Shown here: in pieces, positions 12,942 to 21,206 of the stretch
Position numbering within the stretch: the stretch's first letter is position 1
Layout: each line of letters opens with the position of its first letter
Assembly (NCBI RefSeq): GCF_902489365.1
Contig: NZ_CABTZR010000026.1
Coordinates: 1 to 28,780, forward strand
Reading direction: 5' to 3'
Source: an uncultured Corynebacterium sp.
GTDB taxonomy: Bacteria; Actinomycetota; Actinomycetes; Mycobacteriales; Mycobacteriaceae
DNA: 28,780 nucleotides
Made by a program: the position numbers and the translations under genes
The notes under the pieces: generated by a model
What the model saw: only the letters and a program-made list of their open reading frames with translations
What the model was told of the DNA's origin: nothing
The model's database searches: none

Positions 12942-14476
12942 GTGAAACCGTCCTAAAACTTGAGGGCGTAACCAAGTCCTTCGGCCCCGTTGATGTCATT
13001 AAAGGGGTCGACCTCAACGTACGGAGAGGCCAAGTCCAAGCCCTCTTGGGCGAAAACGGCGCCGGCAAGTCCACGCTCATCAAAATGATTGCGGGCGTAC
13101 ACGAACCCGACTCTGGCCGCATATTAGTAGATGGCAAAGAAGTTAAAATCCCCGATACTAAGGCCTCCGAGGACCTCGGTATCGCGACTATTCACCAAGA
13201 ACTCAACTTGGTGCCAACAATGTCTGTAGCCGAAAACATCATGCTCGGTCGTACTCCGCAGCGCTACGGACTCGTCAACCGCAAGCATCTAAGGGCTCAA
13301 GCGCAAGCAGCCCTACGCCTCATCGGGCTTGATGTTGATCTCGATACTCCGGTGGGAAAGTTGGGCGTCGCCAAGCAGCAGCTGGTTGAGATCGCGAAAG
13401 CCCTTTCCATGAATGCGCGCATTCTTATCTTGGATGAACCCACAGCCGCGCTGACCGGCAAAGAAGTCGATGCACTCTTTACAGTTCTCGAAGGTCTCAA
13501 ATCAAAAGGCGTGGCGATGGTGTTTATCAGTCACCACCTAGATGAGCTTGCCCGGATTGCAGAGACCATTTGTGTACTGCGCGATGGTGCCTTTATCGCC
13601 GAGGTCCCTTCTGATACAGATGAGGATGAACTGGTGCGACTTATGGTCGGTCGCAGTATCGAAAACCAATACCCACGCGACACCCCGCCCGAGCGCGGCG
13701 AGGCCTTGCTTGAAGTTGCAGGCCTGACTACACAAGGCTCGTTTGAGGACATCTCTTTCGAGGTCCACTCCGGCGAAGTTGTCGGTCTCGCCGGACTTGT
13801 CGGCGCTGGCCGCACGGAGATCATTCGCGCCATTGCTGGCGCAGACACCTACGATTCAGGATCCATTCGTGTGAATGGCCAAGAGCTTCGAGGCGGCGAC
13901 ATCGGCGCCGCAATTCGCGCCGGAGTGGGACATATCCCCGAGGACCGGAAAGCACAGGCGCTAGTCCTGGATGCTTCGGTAGCAGACAATCTCGGTTTCG
14001 CAACACTCTACCCCACCGCTAAAGCTGGGATTGCGGACCGTTCTGGCCAATATCGGCGTGCAGGCGAAGTGGCAGAAAAACTTCGTATACGTATGTCCGG
14101 GCTTGACCAGGCTATCCGCAATCTCTCCGGCGGAAACCAGCAAAAGGCAGTCTTCGGCCGGTGGGTCCTCGCCAATTCAAAAGTTCTCTTACTCGATGAG
14201 CCAACCCGCGGCGTGGACGTAGGCGCCAAGGTAGAAATCTACAACATCATTAACGAGATTACGGCAGCCGGCGGCGCGGTCCTCATGGCTTCCTCTGATC
14301 TACCAGAGGTACTTGGAATGTCTGACCGGATCCTCGTCATGTCAGGGGGACAACTTGCCGGACAACTGCCAAAAGAATCCACTCAAGACGACGTCATGAC
14401 CCTCGCCGTAGCCAACGTAACTTCAGCAACTTCCGCAGCCGCTACTAACTCCGCTAACCACAACCCCAAGGATTAA
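12938..14476 (+). CDS. rbsA: Ribose ABC transporter ATP-binding protein, duplicated ATPase
   Basis: This 512-aa protein has two fused ABC domains, the hallmark of RbsA/MglA/AraG. Domain 1 has Walker A GENGAGKST (about residues 38-46), Q-loop HQELNLVPTMSVAENI, LVEIAKALSMNARILILDEPTAALT and switch His in FISHHLDEL. Domain 2 has a degenerate Walker A-like GLVGAGRTE, GHIPEDRK, signature LSGGNQQK and LLLDEPTRGVDVGAK. It energises ribose import at the inner face of the membrane with RbsC. The ATG overlaps the rbsR stop by 4 nt. The C-terminal Ala/Thr/Ser/Asn-rich tail (last ~20 residues) is unconserved. Confidence 0.94.
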   Translation: MSETVLKLEGVTKSFGPVDVIKGVDLNVRRGQVQALLGENGAGKSTLIKMIAGVHEPDSGRILVDGKEVKIPDTKASEDLGIATIHQELNLVPTMSVAENIMLGRTPQRYGLVNRKHLRAQAQAALRLIGLDVDLDTPVGKLGVAKQQLVEIAKALSMNARILILDEPTAALTGKEVDALFTVLEGLKSKGVAMVFISHHLDELARIAETICVLRDGAFIAEVPSDTDEDELVRLMVGRSIENQYPRDTPPERGEALLEVAGLTTQGSFEDISFEVHSGEVVGLAGLVGAGRTEIIRAIAGADTYDSGSIRVNGQELRGGDIGAAIRAGVGHIPEDRKAQALVLDASVADNLGFATLYPTAKAGIADRSGQYRRAGEVAEKLRIRMSGLDQAIRNLSGGNQQKAVFGRWVLANSKVLLLDEPTRGVDVGAKVEIYNIINEITAAGGAVLMASSDLPEVLGMSDRILVMSGGQLAGQLPKESTQDDVMTLAVANVTSATSAAATNSANHNPKD

Positions 14477-14478
14477 TT

Positions 14479-15420
14479 ATGACCAAGAATCGTGTAGCCA
14501 ACTGGGCCCTGAACAATGGCGCTCTCGTCGGTCTTATCGCCCTGTGTATAGCGCTTTTCATCGCCACCCCGTATTTTTTAACCATAACTAATCTACTTAA
14601 TGTAGGCATCCAGGCAGCTACCGTAGCCATCCTGGCTTTCGGTATGACCTTCGTTATTGTTACCGCAGGAATCGACCTGTCCGTCGGTTCCGTAGCCGCG
14701 CTTGGCGCTATGGTTTCGGCCTATATGTTCTCCACTGCCGGACTTCCAGGCTGGCTGACCCTAATCATTGGTCTCAGCGTTGGTGCTTTAGCGGGCGCTA
14801 TCTGTGGCATGGCCACTGCGTGGGGAAAGATTCCCTCATTCATTGCGACACTGGCGATGATGTCTATTGCGCGTGGCCTAACCCTCGTCATCTCGCAAGG
14901 TTCCCCCATTGAGACCGCACCTTCGGTCAACTTCTTTGGTGGCAACGTAGCCGGCTTCCCAGTGCCCATCATCATGATGGTCATTGCAGGACTTCTCTGT
15001 TGGTTCATCCTAGAGCGCACTGTGCTCGGACGTTCCATGTACGCCATCGGAGGAAATCTCGAAGCAGCACGTCTCTCCGGTCTTCCAGTCAAACGCATCC
15101 AGATAGCAGTATTCGCACTTTCTGGATTTTTTGCAGCGTGGGCAGGAATGGTCATGGCGGGCCGCCTCGAATCTGCACAACCACAAGCAGGCACCGGCTA
15201 TGAGCTAGACGCCATCGCTGCAGTCGTTATCGGTGGTGCCTCGCTGTCTGGTGGTCAAGGCAAAGCTACTGGGACCCTGGTTGGCGCTATTTTGCTGGCG
15301 GTCATCCGAAACGGCCTCAACCTCCTCAATGTTTCCTCCTTCTGGCAACAAATTGTCATCGGTTTAGTCATCGCGTTGGCCGTGGGCTTCGACGTCTTCC
15401 GCAATAAGACGGCTAACTAA
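14479..15420 (+). CDS. rbsC: Ribose ABC transporter permease
   Basis: This 313-aa integral membrane protein has about eight to ten hydrophobic helices. The RbsC-family segments are present: FGMTFVIVTAGIDLSVGSVAALGAMV early, FIATLAMMSIARGLTLVISQG in the middle, AIGGNLEAARLSGLPVKRIQ (the cytoplasmic loop that docks the ATPase), and ELDAIAAVVIGGASLSGGQGKATGTLVGA near the end. It starts 2 nt after the rbsA stop and ends 10 nt before rbsB with a good GGAG site between, so it belongs to the same transcript. Confidence 0.94.
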   Translation: MTKNRVANWALNNGALVGLIALCIALFIATPYFLTITNLLNVGIQAATVAILAFGMTFVIVTAGIDLSVGSVAALGAMVSAYMFSTAGLPGWLTLIIGLSVGALAGAICGMATAWGKIPSFIATLAMMSIARGLTLVISQGSPIETAPSVNFFGGNVAGFPVPIIMMVIAGLLCWFILERTVLGRSMYAIGGNLEAARLSGLPVKRIQIAVFALSGFFAAWAGMVMAGRLESAQPQAGTGYELDAIAAVVIGGASLSGGQGKATGTLVGAILLAVIRNGLNLLNVSSFWQQIVIGLVIALAVGFDVFRNKTAN

Positions 15421-15430
15421 GGAGCGCCTC

Positions 15431-16345
15431 ATGAAAAAGATCATTTCTACAGTTCTCGTTGCCGTTCTTGCATTGGGTTTGGTCTCGTGCAACCGCTCTG
15501 AAGAAGACCGTCAGCGCATAACTCTTGCGCTTTCAACCCAGACAAACCCTTTCTTCGTTGAGCTACGCCATGGCGCACAGGACAAGGCCAAAGAACTCGG
15601 AGTCCCCCTCGATATCCAAGACGCCTCGGATGATCCTGCTCAGCAAGTCAATCAACTCGGCAACGCTACTTCGATGGGCGCGAAAGTAGTAGTTGTTAAC
15701 CCCACAGACTCCGATGCTGTAGCTCCGGCAGTACGCGGAATCAAGAACAATGGTGTCCCTGTGGTCGGTGTAGACCGCGACGTTAACGGCGTAGATTTGG
15801 ATTCCATGGTTGCCTCCGACAATGTCGCCGGCGGTGCCCAAGCAGCGGATCAGCTGGCCAAATCCATCGGCGAAGAAGGTGACATCCTCATCCTGCAGGG
15901 CACCGCAGGTACGTCGGCCTCGCGCGAACGTGGCAAGGGATTCGAGTCACAGATTGCCAAATATCCGGGTATCAAGGTCGTCGCTAAACAGTCGGCAAAT
16001 TTTGACCGTACAGAAGGGCTCAATGTAGCCACCAACCTTTTGCAGGCCAACCCGAACATCAAAGCCATCTTTGCGGAGAACGATGAAATGGCCCTTGGCG
16101 CCGTCGAGGCCCTGGGATCGCGCGCGGGTTCCGAGGTCAAGGTCGTGGCCTTTGACGGTACTTTTGATGGCCTCAAAGCTGTCAAAGACGGGAAACTAGA
16201 AGCTACCATCGCTCAACAGCCAGCCGAGCTCGGTGCCCGCGCCATCGAGCAAGCCGCGTTACTCCTGCATGGCGAAAAGGCACAGAAATCTGTCCCTGTA
16301 GAAGTCATCACCGTTACCCGCGACAACGTAGAGGAATTCCAATGA
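15431..16345 (+). CDS. rbsB: Ribose-binding lipoprotein
   Basis: This 304-aa substrate-binding protein begins with a lipoprotein signal: MKK, a hydrophobic run and lipobox GLVSC with the acylated Cys at residue 20, so it is anchored outside the membrane. The mature part follows the periplasmic-binding type I fold of RbsB: LALSTQTNPFFVELRHGAQ, VVVNPTDSDAVAPAVRG, VPVVGVDRDVNG, the GTAGTSASRERGKGF sugar-site segment, AIFAENDEMALGA and VVAFDGTFDG. It delivers ribose to RbsC/RbsA. The stop overlaps the rbsK start (ATGA). Confidence 0.94.
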   Translation: MKKIISTVLVAVLALGLVSCNRSEEDRQRITLALSTQTNPFFVELRHGAQDKAKELGVPLDIQDASDDPAQQVNQLGNATSMGAKVVVVNPTDSDAVAPAVRGIKNNGVPVVGVDRDVNGVDLDSMVASDNVAGGAQAADQLAKSIGEEGDILILQGTAGTSASRERGKGFESQIAKYPGIKVVAKQSANFDRTEGLNVATNLLQANPNIKAIFAENDEMALGAVEALGSRAGSEVKVVAFDGTFDGLKAVKDGKLEATIAQQPAELGARAIEQAALLLHGEKAQKSVPVEVITVTRDNVEEFQ

Positions 16346-17250
16346 GCAAGTTAACTGTCGTCGGCTCTATCAATGCCGATCTCATCGTCCACGCCGAGCG
16401 CCACCCTCAGCCCGGAGAGACCCTGTTGGGTTCTGGCGGTGAAATCCTAGCCGGGGGCAAGGGCGCAAACCAAGCAGTGGCCGCCGCCCAACTTGGTGCG
16501 CATGTCGCTTTCGTTGGTGCCGTAGGTTCTGATCCCTATGCCGAACCCGCTATGCATTACATGCGGACCTCGGGTATCGACCTCAGTGCAGTAGAGCAGG
16601 TAGACACCAATACTGGTCTTGCTGTCATCACTGTTTCCGCCGACGGCGAGAACACCATCGTCATTTCCCCCGGCGCTAACGCTCGGGTTGACTCAGATTT
16701 TGTCACCGCCCGCAGCTCCACCATCGCTGATGCCGACATCGTCCTCCTGCAAGGCGAAATTCCTGCTTCTGGCTTCCAAGCTGCAGTAGAACACAGCAAC
16801 GGGCGCGTCGTGGTTAACCTAGCTCCTGTTGTCAAAGTAGACCGGGAAAGCCTGCTGCAAGCTAATCCGCTTCTTGCCAATGAGCACGAGGCTGGTCTCA
16901 TTTTGGAGCAGCTCGGTTTTCCTTCCGATGGCACCCCTCACGAGCTTGCCCATCGGCTTCTTGAGGCTGGCATCCGCTCCGTAGTCTTAACCCTTGGCGC
17001 GCGTGGAGCGTATGTAGCTACCCCGGAAGGCGGCGCGGATATACCTACCCCACGCGTGACCACCATAGATACCACCGGCGCTGGCGACGCCTTCGCCGGC
17101 GCCTTGTGCTTTCGACTCTTGCAAGGCGACTCACTCACCGATGCCGCCTCATTCGCCGCCCGCGTCGGAGCTTTCGCTACAACCGGCAATGGTGCACAAC
17201 CTTCTTACCCAACTACTTCTTCATGCTTACCGGAGGTGGAAAATGCGTAA
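16342..17250 (+). CDS. rbsK: Ribokinase of the rbs operon (second copy)
   Basis: This 302-aa PfkB-family kinase phosphorylates the imported ribose. VVGSINADLIVH, GGKGANQAVAAAQLGA, LLANEHEAGLILEQLG and DTTGAGDAFAGAL match the first ribokinase (7607-8500) almost word for word, and overall identity is about two thirds by eye. Codon use here is visibly more A/T-tolerant than in the first copy, as in the rest of this operon. The ATG overlaps rbsB by 4 nt and the 3' end overlaps rbsD by 8 nt. The duplicate most likely arrived with the operon instead of arising by recent local duplication. Confidence 0.92.
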   Translation: MSKLTVVGSINADLIVHAERHPQPGETLLGSGGEILAGGKGANQAVAAAQLGAHVAFVGAVGSDPYAEPAMHYMRTSGIDLSAVEQVDTNTGLAVITVSADGENTIVISPGANARVDSDFVTARSSTIADADIVLLQGEIPASGFQAAVEHSNGRVVVNLAPVVKVDRESLLQANPLLANEHEAGLILEQLGFPSDGTPHELAHRLLEAGIRSVVLTLGARGAYVATPEGGADIPTPRVTTIDTTGAGDAFAGALCFRLLQGDSLTDAASFAARVGAFATTGNGAQPSYPTTSSCLPEVENA

Positions 17251-17617
17251 GTCTGGAATCCTCAACCCGGCACTCGCCAGCGCCGTTGCTCGTCTTGGAC
17301 ACACCGATACCTTCGTCATTGCGGATTGCGGGCTTCCCATACCGCACGATGTGACAGTTATTGATTTGACGTTAACCTTTGACATCCCTTCCTTCGGCGA
17401 TACACTTTCCGCGCTACTCACCGAAGTAGTAGTCGAAGCAGCCACCATTGCGGATTGCACTCCGCCTGAGATACGGTCTTTGCTCCCCAGCGCCCCGCTT
17501 ACGGAAGTCACTCATGAGGAGCTCAAACGTCAAGTCGCCCACGCTTCATTCGTGGTGCGTACTGGGTCAACCACGCCGTTTTCCAACGTCATCTTTCGCT
17601 CCGGCGTGCCCTTCTAG
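17243..17617 (+). CDS. rbsD: D-ribose pyranase
   Basis: This 124-aa cytoplasmic enzyme interconverts pyranose and furanose forms of ribose so that the kinase receives its substrate. The N-terminal MRKSGILNPALASAVARLGHTDTFVIADCGLPIP contains the catalytic His of the LGHTD motif, and the C-terminal EELKRQVAHASFVVRTG...PFSNVIFRSGV is the other conserved block. Length is slightly short but complete. GGAGGTGG precedes the ATG at 17243, which lies inside the end of rbsK, so translation is coupled. It is the last gene of the operon. Confidence 0.92.
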   Translation: MRKSGILNPALASAVARLGHTDTFVIADCGLPIPHDVTVIDLTLTFDIPSFGDTLSALLTEVVVEAATIADCTPPEIRSLLPSAPLTEVTHEELKRQVAHASFVVRTGSTTPFSNVIFRSGVPF

Positions 17618-17621
17618 AACA

Positions 17622-17643
17622 GCTTTTGATTCTTCCCAAAAGC
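17622..17643. terminator. Weak hairpin between rbsD and birA
   Basis: GCTTTTG (17622-17628) pairs perfectly with CAAAAGC (17637-17643) around an 8-nt loop in the 42-bp gap between the convergent rbsD and birA stops. No T-run follows on either strand, so termination is a guess from position. Confidence 0.35.
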
Positions 17644-17659
17644 AAGCAATCCCATTTCG

Positions 17660-18565
17660 CTACTGACCAGCAGGGCGCAGGTGGATGACATCGCCGGCGG
17701 AGTAATACTCGCCGCCGACATTGATGCGGCCGTCATCTGCCACGCCCTCGACGGTGCCGATGACGTCGCCGGTCGGGGCTTCGAGGCGTACTTCCTGTCC
17801 GATGGAAGAACACACCTTGCGGTAATCAGCCATCAGCTGTGGATCCCGCTGCTCCCACTGGGTAATGCGGTGACGCAGGTTCTTCAGCACGGTAATGGCC
17901 AGCTTCGTGCGGTCGGTATCAAGGCCCTCAAGCGCAAGCGACGTCGCGGCCTCGATGGGCAGCTCCTCCCGGGTCAGGGTGACGTTGATGCCCATGCCCA
18001 CGACTACGCGGGCTGAAGGCGGGTTCGCAGACTGGGTCTTCGGGGCGATTTCAGCTTTGTTTACTTCAGCTTTGTTGATTTCGGCCTTGTTCACCTCAGT
18101 CTTATTCAGCTCCGCCTTGTTCACCTCGGCCTTATTGATTTCGGTCTTGGAAACCTCAGTCTTCGGAGCAGATTTGAAGGCCTCCCCCACTGGGCCGGCC
18201 TCGGCGAGGATGCCGCACAGCTTCTTTCCATCGATGTGCACGTCATTCGGCCACTTGAGTACCGCACCCTCTACAGAATCAGTCACGGCCAAGCCGGCAG
18301 CTAGCGGCAGAGTACCGAGGTGATCCAGCGAATCCGGAAGGATAAGCACGGAGAAAATAAGCTGGGAGCCAGCCGGGCTCACCCACTGACGGCCCAATCG
18401 GCCTTTGCCGGCAACCTGCTCGTTGGCGAGCAGCACGGTACCATCAGCAACCTTCTCCGCCTCCATGAGATCGGTATTGGTCGAGCCAGTGGACTCGGTG
18501 TAATCGATGACGGAAAAATCACCATCGAGAGCTTCGCGGATGCGGTCAAGATTTAGAGCTGTCAT
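17660..18565 (-). CDS. birA: Biotin-[acetyl-CoA carboxylase] ligase with an inserted pentapeptide-repeat linker
   Basis: This 301-aa enzyme attaches biotin to the carboxylase biotin carrier that works with the nearby AccD proteins. The core motifs are intact: TESTGSTNTDL, ANEQVAGKGRLGRQWVSPAGSQL (biotinyl-AMP site, GKGRLGRQW), LKWPNDVHIDGKKLCGILAEA, VVGMGINV, and a C-terminal SH3-like cap GDVIGTVEGVADDGRINV. No N-terminal helix-turn-helix is present, so it is the monofunctional type. Residues 135-173 are a tandem array of eight K-[AT]-E-[VIL]-[NS] units (the last lacks its fifth residue), inserted between the KLCGILAEA block and VVGMGINV, which normally lie close together. The ATG at 18565 fits the family start; the extension to 18643 would overlap the divergent ABC gene. 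Confidence 0.93.
   Translation of the reverse strand: MTALNLDRIREALDGDFSVIDYTESTGSTNTDLMEAEKVADGTVLLANEQVAGKGRLGRQWVSPAGSQLIFSVLILPDSLDHLGTLPLAAGLAVTDSVEGAVLKWPNDVHIDGKKLCGILAEAGPVGEAFKSAPKTEVSKTEINKAEVNKAELNKTEVNKAEINKAEVNKAEIAPKTQSANPPSARVVVGMGINVTLTREELPIEAATSLALEGLDTDRTKLAITVLKNLRHRITQWEQRDPQLMADYRKVCSSIGQEVRLEAPTGDVIGTVEGVADDGRINVGGEYYSAGDVIHLRPAGQ
18047..18163 (-). repeat. birA: 15-bp in-frame tandem repeat inside birA
   Basis: About eight units of 15 bp, diverged mostly at wobble positions, encode K-[AT]-E-[VIL]-N. The divergence between units shows the array is not a recent slippage product, though the copy number may still vary between strains. The encoded segment is charged and probably helical or extended, in a surface loop of the ligase domain. 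Confidence 0.9.
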
Positions 18566-18636
18566 ACTGCCAACCCTACCCGCCGTTAGTACTCGACCAC
18601 GCGCACTGTGTCCGCAGCGGGTGCTAGTGTATGTGC

Positions 18637-19626
18637 ATGGCAAAGGTCACTTTTGAGAACGTCGGCATCACCTATCCCCGCGCCGAGAACCCCACGGTCA
18701 AAGACCTCAATCTCGAGATTGCGGATGGCGAGTTTCTAGTCCTCGTCGGCCCGTCCGGCTGCGGTAAGTCCACCACCCTGCGCGCCCTCGCAGGACTTGA
18801 GCCGGTCTCCAGCGGCCGCATCCTCATCGATGGTAAAGACGTCACGGGGCTCGAGCCCGGCGAGCGCGATATCGCCATGGTCTTCCAGAACTACGCCCTC
18901 TACCCGCACCTCACCGTGGCCCAAAACATGGGCTTCGCCCTCAAGCTGGCCAAGATGCCCAAGGCTGAAATCAAGGCCAAGGTAGAGGAAGCCGCGAAGA
19001 CTCTAGGGTTAACGGAGTACCTGGAGCGTAAGCCGAAGGATCTGTCCGGTGGCCAGCGCCAGCGCGTCGCCATGGGCCGTGCCATCGTGCGCGAGCCAAA
19101 GGCGTTCCTCATGGATGAGCCGCTGTCTAACCTGGATGCCAAGCTGCGCGTGCAAACCCGTGCGGAGCTGGCCAGCCTCCAACAGCGCCTCGGTACCACC
19201 ACCGTCTACGTCACCCACGACCAGGTGGAGGCCATGACCATGGGAGACCGCGTCGCCGTGCTCAAGGACGGTGTCCTGCAGCAGGTTGCACCGCCGCGCG
19301 AGCTATACGACGCCCCCGCTAACGAATTCGTCGCCGGCTTCATTGGCTCCCCCGCGATGAATATCTTCGACTACAACGGCGGCCGCGTTGGCGTTCGCCC
19401 AGAAAAGATGTTCATCAACAAGGGTCCGGTGGGTTTCCAGGGCACGGTGGAGTTCGTAGAAGAGCTAGGTTCCGAGTCCTTTGTCTACGTCACCGTTGGT
19501 GAGCAGCGCTTCGTTGCCCGCGCAAGCGATAACGTTCCACAGCGCGGGGACAACGTCGTCCTCACCTTCAACCCCCGGGAGGCGCACCGCTTCGATCCGG
19601 AAACCGGCCAGCGCATCGAGGTTTAA
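18637..19626 (+). CDS. tusK: Sugar ABC transporter ATP-binding protein (MsiK/UgpC/TusK type)
   Basis: This 329-aa ATPase of the MalK family has Walker A GPSGCGKSTTLR (about 36-47), Q-loop VFQNYALYPHLTVAQNM, signature LSGGQRQRVAMGRAIVREPKAFLMDEPLSNLDAKL (signature plus Walker B), switch His in TTVYVTHDQVEAM, and a C-terminal OB-type domain with GVRPEKM. It powers the downstream permeases. The start is ATG at 18637 (an ATG two codons upstream also fits), with TAGTGT 6 nt before and no Shine-Dalgarno. In C. glutamicum the trehalose importer genes (tus) lie near accD/birA, which is the basis of the symbol. Such ATPases can also serve several sugar importers. Confidence 0.88.
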   Translation: MAKVTFENVGITYPRAENPTVKDLNLEIADGEFLVLVGPSGCGKSTTLRALAGLEPVSSGRILIDGKDVTGLEPGERDIAMVFQNYALYPHLTVAQNMGFALKLAKMPKAEIKAKVEEAAKTLGLTEYLERKPKDLSGGQRQRVAMGRAIVREPKAFLMDEPLSNLDAKLRVQTRAELASLQQRLGTTTVYVTHDQVEAMTMGDRVAVLKDGVLQQVAPPRELYDAPANEFVAGFIGSPAMNIFDYNGGRVGVRPEKMFINKGPVGFQGTVEFVEELGSESFVYVTVGEQRFVARASDNVPQRGDNVVLTFNPREAHRFDPETGQRIEV

Positions 19627-19635
19627 GAAGAATCA

Positions 19636-19710
19636 GGGGGTAGTTTTACCCCCATTTTGAGTGAATTAAACGTCAAAACCACGTGCACTGTGGGGGTGAT
19701 CCCCTATTTT
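19636..19710 (+). promoter_or_regulatory. Two hairpins, each followed by ATTTTGA, between ATPase and binding-protein genes
   Basis: Hairpin 1 pairs GGGGGTA (19636-19642) with TACCCCC (19647-19653), loop GTTT, then ATTTTGAGT. Hairpin 2 pairs GGGG (19693-19696) with CCCC (19701-19704), loop TGAT, then TATTTTGAAGT. The pair looks like a duplicated element. Hairpin 1 could be a weak terminator; alternatively both are operator sites upstream of the binding protein gene. Confidence 0.45.
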
Positions 19711-19746
19711 GAAGTCACCAGAAGTTTTCCGAAAGGTGAATACTCC

Positions 19747-21036
19747 ATGAAGAAGCCGTTCCTCCCTAGCTCGCTGCGCTCTGTCCGCCGCGGCGTAGTC
19801 GTCACCACCGCTGCCCTTGCTCTGACCTTGGCGGGTTGCTCCTCAAGCGACGAGGGATCGTCGTCAAGCACTGGCTCCGATGCCTCCTCGACGGATGGTG
19901 ACGGCCGCGGCCCCATCACCTTTGCCATGGGCAAGAACGATACCGACAAGATCACGCCCATCATCGAGGCATGGAACGCCGAGCACCCAGATGAGAAGGT
20001 CGAGCTCAAGGAGCTCGCCGGCGAGGCCGACGCACAGCGCGAGACCCTCGTGCAGTCCCTGCAGGCGGGCAACTCTGACTACGATGTCATGGCGCTGGAC
20101 GTGGTCTGGACCGCGGACTTCGCCGCTAACCAGTGGCTGGCACCGTTGACCGGTGACCTCGAGGTGGATACCTCCGGACTGCTGGAGCCCACCGTGGAAT
20201 CCGCCACCTACAACGACACCCTCTACGCGCTGCCGCAGAACACCAACGGCCAGCTGCTCTTCCGCAACACCGAGTTGGCGGACAAGGCTCCGGAGAAGTT
20301 CGACGACATCGCTTCTGCCTGCGAGGCTCTCAAGGATGATGCTTCCTGCCTGACCACTCAGCTCAAGCAGTACGAGGGCCTCACCGTCAACACCGCCGGC
20401 TTCATCGAGGGTTGGGGCGGCTCCATCCTGGATGACGAGGGCAACGTAGCTGTTGACTCTGACGAGGCGAAGGAAGGCCTGCAGGCGCTTGTCGACGCCT
20501 ACGAGGACGGCACCATCTCCAAGGACTCCACCGCCACTACGGAGGAGGAGACCAACCTCGCTTTCACTGAGGGCAAGACCGCTTTTGCCATCAACTGGCC
20601 GTACATGTACACCAACGCCGAAGAGGCTGGTGTGAAGTTTGAAGTCCAGCCGCTGGTGGGCAAGGACGGAGTCGGTGTCTCCACGCTCGGTGGCTACAAC
20701 AACGGCATCAACATCAACTCCGAGCACAAGGCTACGGCCCTGGACTTCATGAAGTTCATCATCAACGAGGAGAACCAGAAGTCCTTCGCTGAGGCTTCCT
20801 TCCCGCCGGTGCTGGCATCCATCTACGACGATGACTCCCTGGTCGAAGAGTTCCCGTACCTGCCGGCTCTCAAGGAGTCCCTGGAGAACGCCGCACCGCG
20901 TCCGGTCTCCCCGTTCTACACCGCCATCTCCAAGGCGGTTCAGGATAACGCCTACGCGGCGCTCACCGCAGGCAAGTCCGTCGATGACGCCATGAAGGAT
21001 ATGAAGGCAGCCATCGAAGCCGCTTCGCAGGGTTAA
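19747..21036 (+). CDS. tusE: Sugar ABC transporter substrate-binding lipoprotein (trehalose/maltose type)
   Basis: This 429-aa extracellular binding protein has a lipoprotein signal: positively charged start, hydrophobic segment and lipobox LTLAGC with Cys at residue 31, followed by a Ser/Asp-rich linker of ~25 residues. The body follows the family 1 binding-protein fold (MalE/LpqY type): ITPIIEAWNAEHPDEKVELKEL, DYDVMALDVVWTADFAANQWL, YALPQNTNGQLLFRN, EGKTAFAINWPYMYT and GYNNGININSEHKATALDFMKFI. GAAAGGTG lies before the ATG at 19747; an in-frame upstream extension to 19657 has no signal-peptide logic. Downstream permeases and a trehalose-synthase-like enzyme point to trehalose or maltose as ligand. 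Confidence 0.88.
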   Translation: MKKPFLPSSLRSVRRGVVVTTAALALTLAGCSSSDEGSSSSTGSDASSTDGDGRGPITFAMGKNDTDKITPIIEAWNAEHPDEKVELKELAGEADAQRETLVQSLQAGNSDYDVMALDVVWTADFAANQWLAPLTGDLEVDTSGLLEPTVESATYNDTLYALPQNTNGQLLFRNTELADKAPEKFDDIASACEALKDDASCLTTQLKQYEGLTVNTAGFIEGWGGSILDDEGNVAVDSDEAKEGLQALVDAYEDGTISKDSTATTEEETNLAFTEGKTAFAINWPYMYTNAEEAGVKFEVQPLVGKDGVGVSTLGGYNNGININSEHKATALDFMKFIINEENQKSFAEASFPPVLASIYDDDSLVEEFPYLPALKESLENAAPRPVSPFYTAISKAVQDNAYAALTAGKSVDDAMKDMKAAIEAASQG

Positions 21037-21053
21037 TTTCCCAGCGTGCTTGG

Positions 21054-21086
21054 GGCGCGAGTAAGTCCACGTGACTTGCCCGCGCC
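21054..21086 (+). promoter_or_regulatory. Long hairpin between binding-protein and permease genes
   Basis: A 14-bp stem (21054-21067 with 21073-21086, two mismatches) with a 5-nt loop lies 18 bp after the binding-protein stop. No T-run follows. In sugar ABC operons such structures often protect the upstream mRNA segment and keep binding protein in excess over permeases. The rest of the 170-bp gap is a C-rich stretch ending in the AAAGGCAGG ribosome binding site. Confidence 0.5.
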
Positions 21087-21206
21087 TCCTTCTGCGATCC
21101 GGGCTCTTTTCGCCCAGAGGAAGTCCGGGCTAGCCGCTATGATTTCCCCAACAACCCCCGTTAAACCCCTTCTCCCCCCCCTATGAATTAGAAAGGCAGG
21201 CACCGC

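Noticed and set aside
19657..19746. N-terminal extension of the sugar-binding protein
   Set aside because: It would place 30 residues before a complete lipoprotein signal peptide and crosses the hairpin pair; the ATG at 19747 has a good ribosome binding site.
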